This document shows positions 1 to 5,730 of a stretch of DNA of 9,625 bases, piece by piece; the stretch's first letter is position 1; the number at the start of each line of letters is the position of its first letter. The notes under the pieces were generated by a model. That model made no database searches. It had not been told where the DNA came from and saw only the letters and a list, made by a program, of their open reading frames with translations. This DNA is from Geobacter sp. UBA6169 (GTDB lineage: Bacteria > Desulfobacterota > Desulfuromonadia > Geobacterales > Pseudopelobacteraceae), in the NCBI GenBank assembly GCA_002422265.1, contig DIUB01000145.1, positions 1 through 9,625 on the forward strand. Direction: 5' to 3'. A program made the position numbers and the translations under genes.

Positions 1-36
1 CAAAGATGGCCGGAAGATGAGATGCAAGATGTTCAT
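1..36 (-). CDS. Possible start of a further minus-strand gene (5' end only)
   Basis: Downstream of the response regulator the minus strand has an ATG at 36-34 followed by 12 open codons (MNILHLIFRPSL) that run off the window. A strong Shine-Dalgarno sequence AAGGAGG lies at 57-51, but it is 14 nt from the ATG, longer than usual, which weakens the call. The hydrophobic start would fit a signal peptide or membrane protein, but 12 residues are too few to name anything. If real, it would follow the response regulator by 57 bp in the same direction. Sequence to the left of the window would settle it. Confidence 0.25.
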   Translation of the reverse strand, partial: MNILHLIFRPSL

Positions 37-93
37 GTTATTATTGCTAGCCTCCTTAGAGACGTGGAATTTTTTCGAGTCCCTTATGTGCCG

Positions 94-801
94 TCAACGC
101 AGGGCCGGACCTGCCGAAACCCTGGCCGCAAAACAGTAGCCCACCCCATAGACCACATTCACCGGAACATCAGACCCGGTGCCTGCTTCAACCTTTTTGC
201 GCAGCCGCTTGAGCAGTGTATCAAGACCCCGATCACTGCTCTCCTTGGGGCGGGGCAGTGCCGCAGCAATCCGCTCCCGTGCCACGACCTGGCCGGGAGT
301 TTCCAGCAGCAGCGCCACAAACACCGCTTCAGAGGCGGTCAGTTTGACCGCCCTACCGTTGGGGGCCTGCAGCTGCCAGGAAAGCGGATCATAGCGCCAG
401 AGCGGTTCCGATGGTTGTTGTCCGGCAAGACGCCGCAGGACCGAGCGGATGGTGGCCTCAATCTCGCGCAGGTCAGCATGCTTGACCAGGTAGGCATCAG
501 CCCCGCAATCAAGGCCGGTCAACCGATCTTCCAGCGTGCCGCGACTGGTCAGCATGACCACACCGCAGGCAGCGCTTCCGCGCAGCTCACGGGCCAGCGC
601 AAAGCCGTCACCATCCGGCAGATTGATGTCCAGCAGCACCAGGTCTGGCCTGCGCAACGCGCTCAACCGCCGGTATTCCGCCACTGATCCGGCACCAACC
701 GCCGAGTAGCCGGATACCTCAAGATACTCGACCAGATCTTCCCGCAGGGTCGGCTCATCCTCTACAACAACAATATGTTCAAGGTTTTGGGTTGTTTTCA
801 T
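94..801 (-). CDS. OmpR/PhoB-family DNA-binding response regulator
   Basis: This 235-residue protein is a complete two-component response regulator acting in the cytoplasm on DNA. The receiver domain (about 8-125) shows the acidic pocket E14/D15, the phosphoacceptor D58 in LLDINLP, the switch Thr T85 in MLTSR and the invariant Lys K107 in LVKHAD. A winged-helix output domain follows (about 132-228), with recognition helix around RGLDTLLKRLRKKV and the wing ending in VYGVGYCF, typical of OmpR/PhoB. The ATG start at 801 has AAGGTG about 5 nt upstream. It lies 73 bp downstream of the histidine kinase reading frame in the same direction, the usual arrangement for a cognate pair. That kinase is broken by an IS element, so this regulator has probably lost its normal phosphate donor, and its transcription may be reduced by polarity. 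The target genes are unknown; neighbouring cyuAP or the outer-membrane operon are possibilities by location only. Confidence 0.93.
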   Translation of the reverse strand: MKTTQNLEHIVVVEDEPTLREDLVEYLEVSGYSAVGAGSVAEYRRLSALRRPDLVLLDINLPDGDGFALARELRGSAACGVVMLTSRGTLEDRLTGLDCGADAYLVKHADLREIEATIRSVLRRLAGQQPSEPLWRYDPLSWQLQAPNGRAVKLTASEAVFVALLLETPGQVVARERIAAALPRPKESSDRGLDTLLKRLRKKVEAGTGSDVPVNVVYGVGYCFAARVSAGPALR

Positions 802-874
802 GACGCACCTTGTTTTTTATACCCAATCAGTACACACAACCGCAAAGCATCAATTATGGCGCAATCTGGCGAAA

Positions 875-1196
875 TCAGGCTTTTCTGTTAGCGGTAGCAG
901 CAGGCAGTGAGACCGTAATGCTGGTGCCTTCTGCAAGGGAGCTGCGGATGGTGAGCGACCCGTTGTGAAGCTGTGTAATCAGACGGGCGGTGTGCAAGCC
1001 GATACCGCTACCGGGAATCTGAGCGACATTGGAAGCCCGGCAGGTCTGTTTTCCCAGCTGATCAAGCTCTTCCGGCGGTATACCGATGCCGCTGTCGCTG
1101 ACCGTGACCAGCAGTTCACCGGGTGCCTGACGAAGCTCCAGCAACACTGGCTTGGTCTCGTCTGAAAACTTGAGCGCATTGTCCAACAGATTTAAA
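875..1196 (-). pseudogene. Histidine kinase, C-terminal fragment (ATP-binding domain) cut off by the IS
   Basis: This is the 3' part of the kinase gene interrupted by the IS at 1197-3120. About 107 codons remain, from the TTTAAA target duplication to the TGA at 877-875. It carries the HATPase_c signatures: N-box DNALKFS (immediately next to the insertion point), G1 box DSGIGIP and G2 box GSGIGLH, so the nucleotide-binding core is intact apart from its first strand and helix. The frame is open upstream only as far as a TGA inside the IS. There is no ATG; the first usable codon is a TTG at 1186 without a convincing ribosome-binding site, so translation is unlikely. Joined to 3127-4205 after removing the IS and one TTTAAA, it continues the same frame without a scar. 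I treat it as one half of a pseudogene, not as an independent protein. Confidence 0.88.
1191..1196. repeat. Target-site duplication, left copy (TTTAAA)
   Basis: The TTTAAA immediately left of the IS is repeated immediately right of it (3121-3126). Deleting one copy together with the IS restores the kinase reading frame (codons CTT TTT TTA AAT CTG TTG GAC, reading LFLNLLD), which supports this being a true duplication and not part of the element. TTTAAA is its own reverse complement, so it also extends the terminal inverted repeat to 18 bp and the exact boundary cannot be fixed by inspection alone. A 5-6 bp duplication is within the range known for IS1634-type elements. Confidence 0.82.
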
Positions 1197-1208
1197 CTGA
1201 AGTTCTTT
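1197..1208 (+). repeat. IS left terminal inverted repeat
   Basis: CTGAAGTTCTTT, an exact reverse complement of the last 12 bases of the element. After this point the two ends diverge (TGGTTTTGCC at the left, CTCTGTTTCA at the right when read inward). Confidence 0.88.
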
Positions 1209-1219
1209 TGGTTTTGCCC

Positions 1220-1267
1220 TCAATAAAGCTAAATAGCTTCATATTATCAGGTGGTTGACTTTATTGA
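1220..1267. repeat. Inverted repeat inside the left end of the IS
   Basis: TCAATAAAG at 1220-1228 is matched by its exact complement CTTTATTGA at 1259-1267, a 9-bp stem with a 30-nt loop. Inside the loop edge, AGCTA (1227-1231) and TAGCT (1234-1238) form a second small palindrome. The right arm overlaps the -35 element of the candidate transposase promoter. Such structures near IS ends are known in some families to limit transposase expression driven by read-through transcription; whether this one does so is inference. Confidence 0.5.
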
Positions 1268-1283
1268 AGTCGTGAAATATGTA
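1255..1283 (+). promoter_or_regulatory. Candidate sigma70-like promoter for the transposase
   Basis: TTGACT at 1255-1260 is a good -35 match. A 17-bp spacer leads to TATGTA at 1278-1283, a moderate -10. It lies about 60 bp upstream of the likely ATG at 1342 and points towards the transposase. The -35 box overlaps the right arm of the 9-bp inverted repeat. Confidence 0.4.
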
Positions 1284-1341
1284 GCCATGTAAGTCCATTA
1301 AATATGTTGCATTTTAAATGTATTGCTGTATATTGCAGTCC

Positions 1342-3051
1342 ATGCATATCGATATTGTACCCAACAGGACCTCTACCCCGGCTGTTTTGCTCCGTGAGTC
1401 ATACCGGGAGGAGGGCAAAGTCAAGAAGCGGACTCTGGCGAATCTGACCACTTTGCCGATGGACCAGGTTGAGGCTATCCGTCGCGTCCTGCGCGGCGAG
1501 AAGCTTGTTTCACCGGATGAGTTGTTTGAGCAGGTGTCTTCCCGCCATCACGGCCATGTCCGTGCTGTACGCCTTGCCATGAAGCAGCTGGGGTTTGAAC
1601 GGTTACTTTCCTCTGCATGTCGTGAACGGGATCTGGTGGTGGCTATGGTTGCAGCCAGGATTGTGGCTCCTGACAGCAAGCTTGCCACGACACGTTGGTG
1701 GCAGACGACGACCCTTCCGGAGGAGCTGGGTGTTGCCGATGCCGGCGAAACGGATCTGTACCGTGCCATGGATTGGCTGTTGTCGCGCCAGCAGAAGATT
1801 GAGCAGCGTCTGGCGGCCCGTCATCTGAAGTCAGGTGGTCTGGTGCTGTACGATTTGAGTTCCAGTTATATGGAGGGCACTTGTTGCCCTTTGGCAGCCC
1901 GAGGCTACAACCGTGACGGCAAGCAGGGGAAGCTCCAGATCAATTACGGTCTTTTGACTGATGCCGCCGGTTGTCCTGTTGCGGTATCGGTGTTCTCCGG
2001 CAATACCGCTGATCCAAAGACGCTCTTGCCCCAGGTTACCAAAGTCAGAGATGAGTTCGGTTTAACCTCCCTGGTACTGGTCGGTGATCGGGGCATGATC
2101 GCACAGCGCCAGATTGATGCTCTCAAGGGGTATGATGGTTTGAGTTGGATCACTGCTCTGAAATCAGGGGCCATAGAAAAATTGATCAACTCGGAGAGCC
2201 TGCAGCCTGGTCTGTTTGATGAACGCAACCTTTTTGAGTTCAGTTCGCCGGACTACCCTGACGAGCGTCTGATTGCCTGTCGTAATCCTGAGCTGGCCAG
2301 GCTGCGGGCGCATAAGCGTGAGTCACTTCTGCAGGCTACGGAAGCCGAGCTGCACAAGGTTCAGCAGATGGCTGCCAAGGGGAAGCTGATCGGTAAAGAC
2401 AAGATCGGTGTACGGGTTGGCAGAGTGATCAACAAATACAAGATGGCCAAGCATCTGACCCTGGAGATTCAGGAGTCATCTGTAAGCTGGCAGCGCAAGC
2501 AGGAGCAGATCAATGCAGAAGCGGCCCTGGATGGTCTGTATGTGATTCGCACCAGTGTTGCCAAAGAGCGTCTCAGCAGTGATGACGCAGTGCGGAGCTA
2601 CAAGAGTTTAAGTCAGGTTGAGCGGGCCTTCAGGTCGCTCAAGAGCATTGATCTGGAAGTTCGTCCCATCTGGCATCGGCTCGAGAACCGGGTCAGGGCA
2701 CATATCTTCATCTGTATGCTGGCCTACTACGTGAAGTGGCATATGATGGAGGCCTGGCGGCCTCTGCTCTTTGCCGATGAAGATCAAAAGCAGAAAGAGA
2801 CCCACGATCCTGTTGCACCAGCACAACGGTCACCAAGTGCCTTACAAAAGACGCACAGCAAACGATTGAGCACCGGCGAGGTGGTCCATAGTTTTTCAAC
2901 CCTGATGGCTTCGCTGTCAACCATCGTACGCAGTGTATGCCGGAAGAAAGCAACGGAAGAATCCGGGGCCACCTTTACGATGGATACGATTGCAACCAAA
3001 GAGCAGCAGAGGGCGTACGATCTTGTAGCCACGATCAGATGTAGACAGTAA
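1342..3051 (+). CDS. IS1634-family DDE transposase
   Basis: This gene catalyses cut-and-paste or copy movement of its own element by acting on the terminal inverted repeats. I chose the ATG at 1342 (MHIDIVPNRTSTPAVLLRES) since family members normally begin with this MxxDIVPNR-type motif; an in-frame ATG at 1318 would add eight atypical residues. The product is 569 residues, full length for the family. Using that numbering minus or plus the 8-residue offset, the DDE triad is visible: first Asp in LYDLSSSYMEG (residue 171), second Asp in LVGDRG (residue 249), and Glu in the YKSLSQVERAFRSLK signature (residue 427, the Y-R-E-K type motif of IS4-superfamily enzymes). A lysine-rich segment between the second Asp and the Glu corresponds to the family insertion domain. 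No frameshift or stop interrupts it, so it should be functional. It is transcribed against the host kinase gene. Confidence 0.93.
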   Translation: MHIDIVPNRTSTPAVLLRESYREEGKVKKRTLANLTTLPMDQVEAIRRVLRGEKLVSPDELFEQVSSRHHGHVRAVRLAMKQLGFERLLSSACRERDLVVAMVAARIVAPDSKLATTRWWQTTTLPEELGVADAGETDLYRAMDWLLSRQQKIEQRLAARHLKSGGLVLYDLSSSYMEGTCCPLAARGYNRDGKQGKLQINYGLLTDAAGCPVAVSVFSGNTADPKTLLPQVTKVRDEFGLTSLVLVGDRGMIAQRQIDALKGYDGLSWITALKSGAIEKLINSESLQPGLFDERNLFEFSSPDYPDERLIACRNPELARLRAHKRESLLQATEAELHKVQQMAAKGKLIGKDKIGVRVGRVINKYKMAKHLTLEIQESSVSWQRKQEQINAEAALDGLYVIRTSVAKERLSSDDAVRSYKSLSQVERAFRSLKSIDLEVRPIWHRLENRVRAHIFICMLAYYVKWHMMEAWRPLLFADEDQKQKETHDPVAPAQRSPSALQKTHSKRLSTGEVVHSFSTLMASLSTIVRSVCRKKATEESGATFTMDTIATKEQQRAYDLVATIRCRQ

Positions 3052-3062
3052 CGAAAAACAGG

Positions 3063-3102
3063 TTCAAGCTTATCATGCTGATATTAATGAGCTTTGCTTG
3101 AA
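3063..3102. repeat. Nested palindrome between the transposase stop and the right end of the IS
   Basis: Three nested arms share one centre: TTCAAGC (3063-3069) with GCTTGAA (3096-3102), AAGCT (3066-3070) with AGCTT (3090-3094), and TATCA (3071-3075) with TGATA (3079-3083). It begins 12 bp after the transposase stop. It could act as a bidirectional transcription brake or terminator, but there is no clean T-run after it, so a rho-independent terminator cannot be claimed. Confidence 0.45.
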
Positions 3103-3108
3103 ACAGAG

Positions 3109-3120
3109 AAAGAACTTCAG
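3109..3120 (-). repeat. IS right terminal inverted repeat
   Basis: AAAGAACTTCAG, the exact complement of the left terminus at 1197-1208. It abuts the second TTTAAA copy. Confidence 0.88.
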
Positions 3121-4205
3121 TTTAAAAAAAGCAGTGCTAACAGACGTTTATCACCGTTGAGATTGGGGACCCGTTCGGGCATCAGCAGCCGGATCTCACG
3201 ATCCGGTCGGGCCTCTGCGCACTGCTCTCGAATCTCCTGCAACAGGTCAGGCAGCTGGATATCGGTACTGTTCAGCTGCAGCATCCCCTGGGCCAGCACC
3301 GCATCGTTCATGCAGTTGTCCAGCAGGCCGATCAGGTGAGCGGCGTTAGCTCGGATGACCCCCAGTCGCCTGGTCAGCGCCTCATCAGGATTGATCGCCC
3401 TGAAGGAGATCATCTGTGCCGAACGGTCAATCACCGCCAAAGGTGTCTTGAATTCGTGGGTCACCATGGCAAACAGTTCCCGTTGCTTTTCGGCAATGAT
3501 CCGCGCCTGCTGCTGGGACTTCTGCAGCTCACTCTCCACTCGTTCGCTGGTAAGGGAGAGGCAGCTGTAGGTAACCAGTATGATGATGCTGTTGGCAAGG
3601 ATGATGGCGGTCAGAAGATACTGATCACGGGCAGCCAGCTCGGCAAAATCACGCAGCCCCGGATTGGCAACAAAGTACGGCAGACGCATGAAGTGGAAAA
3701 ACGACAAGGGCAGCATGCAGAGAGAAAGTAGCCACTGGATCGAATGGTGACGGGCAGGCGGGGCGAACAGGAGCGGTTCGGCAGCAGTCCGCAGGAAAAA
3801 AAGGCCATAGCCCAGCGAGATGATGATACCGCGCCAGGCAAGGCTGTCGTTGATAAACGTGGCGTAATGGAGGGCAGCAACGGCGATGAACAAAAGGGCC
3901 AGATTGAGCGGAAAACGACACCATCGGGCAGTCAGCCCGTAGAAACGGTTCACCCCTTCGTTGAACAGCACCGGCATGCTCAGCAGCAGACCGTTGCCCG
4001 CCACAATCACCCAGAACGGGTCGATCCTGCCTCGTAAAAGATAGCTGAGTACCCCCCCGCTGAACCAGCAGGCCATGCTGGCGATCCAGAACAGAAAACC
4101 GGGGTAGGTCTTGCGGGTGGCATAGGTGTGCAGCAGCATCAGCAGCATCACCAGGGCATTGGCAACCGTCAGCAGAATCGTGGTGACCGTATCAAGCTGC
4201 AGCAA
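3117..4205 (-). pseudogene. Membrane sensor histidine kinase, N-terminal fragment (sensor + phosphoacceptor domain), truncated by the IS
   Basis: This is the 5' part of a histidine kinase ended by the IS. I place the start at the TTG at 4205, since AAGGAGG lies 5 nt upstream; the frame is open to a TTG at 4259 with no ribosome-binding site. Counting from 4205, seven hydrophobic segments (roughly 4-26, 36-57, 63-82, 99-117, 125-143, 156-172, 196-218) form a membrane sensor, followed by a charged linker and a HisKA dimerisation domain with the phosphoacceptor His at about 250 in MVTHEFKTPL. The protein then reads into the IS and stops at once (LFLN, then TGA made by the IS terminus). It thus lacks the ATP-binding domain, whose remainder is at 875-1196. 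Rejoined, the kinase would be 466 residues. The truncated membrane protein of 362 residues may still be made and dimerise, but cannot phosphorylate itself. The gene begins about 107 bp after cyuP on the same strand. The ligand is unknown. Confidence 0.88.
3121..3126. repeat. Target-site duplication, right copy (TTTAAA)
   Basis: Second copy of the hexamer at 1191-1196. It sits at the edge of an A-rich run in the kinase gene, a plausible AT-rich insertion target. Confidence 0.82.
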
Positions 4206-4210
4206 AACGG

Positions 4211-4217
4211 CCTCCTT
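4211..4217 (-). promoter_or_regulatory. Ribosome-binding site that decides the histidine kinase start
   Basis: AAGGAGG on the minus strand, a near-perfect Shine-Dalgarno sequence, is 5 nt from TTG at 4205-4203. The upstream TTG at 4259 lacks such a site, and the first membrane segment begins only after 4205, so nothing essential is lost by the later start. Confidence 0.6.
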
Positions 4218-4312
4218 GAATAACGGCTGATGGCCGATCTCCACCGTCAGACCCGGCAACTGGCGCCTGAAGACGATATGCCGGTTTCCGGGCCGTTGTT
4301 GTCACGGGTGCA

Positions 4313-5617
4313 TCACGTAAACGCAAAGAATGGCGAAACAAACAGCAGGATTCCGGCGGCAATGATGATATACAGCGCCGCCCCCTTGTAACGGTGCAGC
4401 TCCGGCACCCGGTAGACCAGATAGGCCGGGATCAGACAGCCGATCAGGGCAAAGATCGGGCTGCAGATTGAGGTGAAGGCCAGCACCGGAAAGTCCTGCA
4501 GCACCGCCCACCAGGCCAGCAGTACGGTAAAGACCAGGATCGCCGGTCCCACCAGGGTTTCGCTGACCCGTTCTTCCGGCATCATCCGGCGCAGCAGGTT
4601 CATGGCAATACCGCGACAGGCCTCGCTGAACCCCAGAAAGACGCTGAAAAAGGCGGTCATGACCGCAAAGATGTTGAGGATCAGGGACAGCACCTGCACC
4701 ACCATGCTGTGACCGCCGCCGCTGCCGGTCATCATCGAGGCCACCATGGCCAGGGCCGAGATATTCTCCTTTGAGGCCCGTACTGCCGCATCATGCCCCA
4801 TGGCAAGGGTGAATGACACGGCATAGAAGAAGACCGTTACAAACAGGATGCCGAAGGCGATATTCATGGCGCGCATGGCCCGGTAGCGGGCCACTTCGAT
4901 GCAGTCGGTCTTGGCCCGGAACGATATCACCATCGGCGAGAGGCTCTGCAGGAACAGGATCGAGGTAAGGGTAAAGGGGAGCATGATGATCGCCTTTTTC
5001 AGCAACTCTCCCAGGGGCGTTAGTGCCGCCACATTGGCCAGGTTCCAGCTGGGCACCATGGCAGCCCCCAGAAAGGCCACCACGCAGAGCTTGGTCAGCA
5101 CCAGAATGGTGGCAACCTTGAACAGCAGTTTTTCACCCCGTGAGGCAATGGCAACCAGAAAGATAATCAGGCCCAGGCCGTAGAGCGGATCATTGTTAAG
5201 CAGTTCCCTGCTCCAGCCAAAGGTGTGGATGAAGGAGGCGCTGTCGTTGGTGATCGCCTCGGCATAGACAAAGACCCAGATCAGCAGCATGGCAAAATAG
5301 AGCATCCCCAGCCCGATGCCCCAGTTCTTGCCCAGATAACTGGTGATGACCCCGGGATAGTCGCTGCACTCGCGGGAATCGGCCAGGGTGTTCACAAACA
5401 GGCGCTGGAACAGGTACATGGACGGATAGCCCACCGCCGACGAAAGCAGAAAGACCCACAGCCCGCTCAAGCCCACCTGTACCGGCAGAAACACGATTCC
5501 CGCGCCGATGGCCATGCCGATGCTCATGATCACCCAGCCCCAGTCGTCACTGGTAAAACGGATCGCCTCACGCCACTGCTGCTCGCTCATTTCCTCGGGC
5601 CTGCCTGTTTTTGTCAC
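4313..5617 (-). CDS. cyuP: CyuP-type L-cysteine/L-serine importer (HAAAP family, YhaO-like)
   Basis: This 434-residue inner-membrane permease belongs to the hydroxy/aromatic amino acid permease family (SdaC/TdcC/YhaO). From memory of E. coli YhaO (CyuP), similarity runs end to end, including the N-terminal SEQQWREAIRF, the first-helix motif SIGMAIGAGIVFLPVQVGL, the segment GYPSMYLFQRLFVNTLA, the loop AITNDSASFIHTFG and the C-terminal TSICSPIFALIGCLIPAYLVY. About 11 membrane segments are visible (near 27-49, 51-72, 98-120, 145-159, 167-188, 208-228, 252-272, 304-332, 355-373, 378-401, 411-432). The start is the GTG at 5617, with GGAGG 4 nt upstream; the ATG at residue 10 is an alternative but has no well-spaced site. 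It lies 113 bp downstream of cyuA on the same strand, so the importer and the enzyme that degrades its substrate are probably co-expressed. E. coli cyuP and cyuA form the equivalent functional pair. Substrate preference between cysteine and serine is inferred from homology and context. Confidence 0.9.
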   Translation of the reverse strand: MTKTGRPEEMSEQQWREAIRFTSDDWGWVIMSIGMAIGAGIVFLPVQVGLSGLWVFLLSSAVGYPSMYLFQRLFVNTLADSRECSDYPGVITSYLGKNWGIGLGMLYFAMLLIWVFVYAEAITNDSASFIHTFGWSRELLNNDPLYGLGLIIFLVAIASRGEKLLFKVATILVLTKLCVVAFLGAAMVPSWNLANVAALTPLGELLKKAIIMLPFTLTSILFLQSLSPMVISFRAKTDCIEVARYRAMRAMNIAFGILFVTVFFYAVSFTLAMGHDAAVRASKENISALAMVASMMTGSGGGHSMVVQVLSLILNIFAVMTAFFSVFLGFSEACRGIAMNLLRRMMPEERVSETLVGPAILVFTVLLAWWAVLQDFPVLAFTSICSPIFALIGCLIPAYLVYRVPELHRYKGAALYIIIAAGILLFVSPFFAFT

Positions 5618-5641
5618 GGTGCCTCCATTTGGAAAATCGGT

Positions 5642-5683
5642 TCACGTAACGACGCTACACACTGCACACAAGATGGTATTCAT
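5642..5683 (-). CDS. Candidate 13-residue Cys-containing leader ORF upstream of cyuP
   Basis: In the gap between cyuA and cyuP the minus strand has an ATG at 5683 with GGAG 6 nt upstream, and 13 codons reading MNTILCAVCSVVT before a TGA at 5644-5642. Both Cys codons are TGT. The stop is 24 bp upstream of and in frame with the cyuP GTG. A peptide with two Cys codons just before a cysteine importer could act as a cysteine-sensing leader (ribosome stalling or translational coupling), as known for Cys-rich upstream ORFs in other bacteria. The same DNA could equally be spacer that is open by chance, and no attenuator hairpins were recognised beyond a weak CCGCG/CGCGG pair just upstream. Confidence 0.3.
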   Translation of the reverse strand: MNTILCAVCSVVT

Positions 5684-5730
5684 GGTTTTCTCCGCGAGCT
5701 CCGCGGCTCTGCGTGAGTAACCGCCCCGGA

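Larger units (their letters stand above)
1197..3120 (+). mobile_element. Complete IS1634-type insertion sequence (IS4 superfamily), 1924 bp
   Basis: The element is bounded by perfect 12-bp inverted repeats (CTGAAGTTCTTT at 1197-1208, its complement at 3109-3120) and flanked by a TTTAAA duplication. It contains one full-length DDE transposase (1342-3051) on the plus strand, opposite to the interrupted histidine kinase. The length, single long transposase and short target duplication fit the IS1634 group. It appears intact and potentially active. The IS terminus supplies the stop codon of the truncated kinase: the first bases CTGA, read from the right end on the minus strand, make AAC TGA directly after LFL. 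Both non-coding ends hold additional palindromes (1220-1267 and 3063-3102). Confidence 0.93.

Noticed and set aside
22..687. 221-codon plus-strand ORF opposite the response regulator
   Set aside because: It is antisense to a clear OmpR-type regulator with all receiver and DNA-binding motifs. The translation has no recognisable domain and reflects the high-GC codon pattern of the real gene.
875..1186. Independent 103-residue ATPase-domain protein starting at TTG 1186
   Set aside because: It has no ribosome-binding site, and its frame joins perfectly to the kinase N-terminal part once the IS is removed. It is therefore a gene fragment.
1318..1341. Upstream ATG of the transposase adding MYCCILQS
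   Set aside because: Family members normally start at the MxxDIVPNR motif, which begins at the ATG at 1342. The extra residues are atypical.
4270..4300. CCGG-AAA-CCGG hairpin after cyuP as a terminator
   Set aside because: Four base pairs and no T-run. It is too weak, and the gap is compatible with read-through into the kinase gene.
5685..5705. CCGCG/CGCGG palindrome between cyuA and cyuP as a terminator
   Set aside because: The stem is only 5 bp and no T-run follows, so it does not meet the pattern of a rho-independent terminator.
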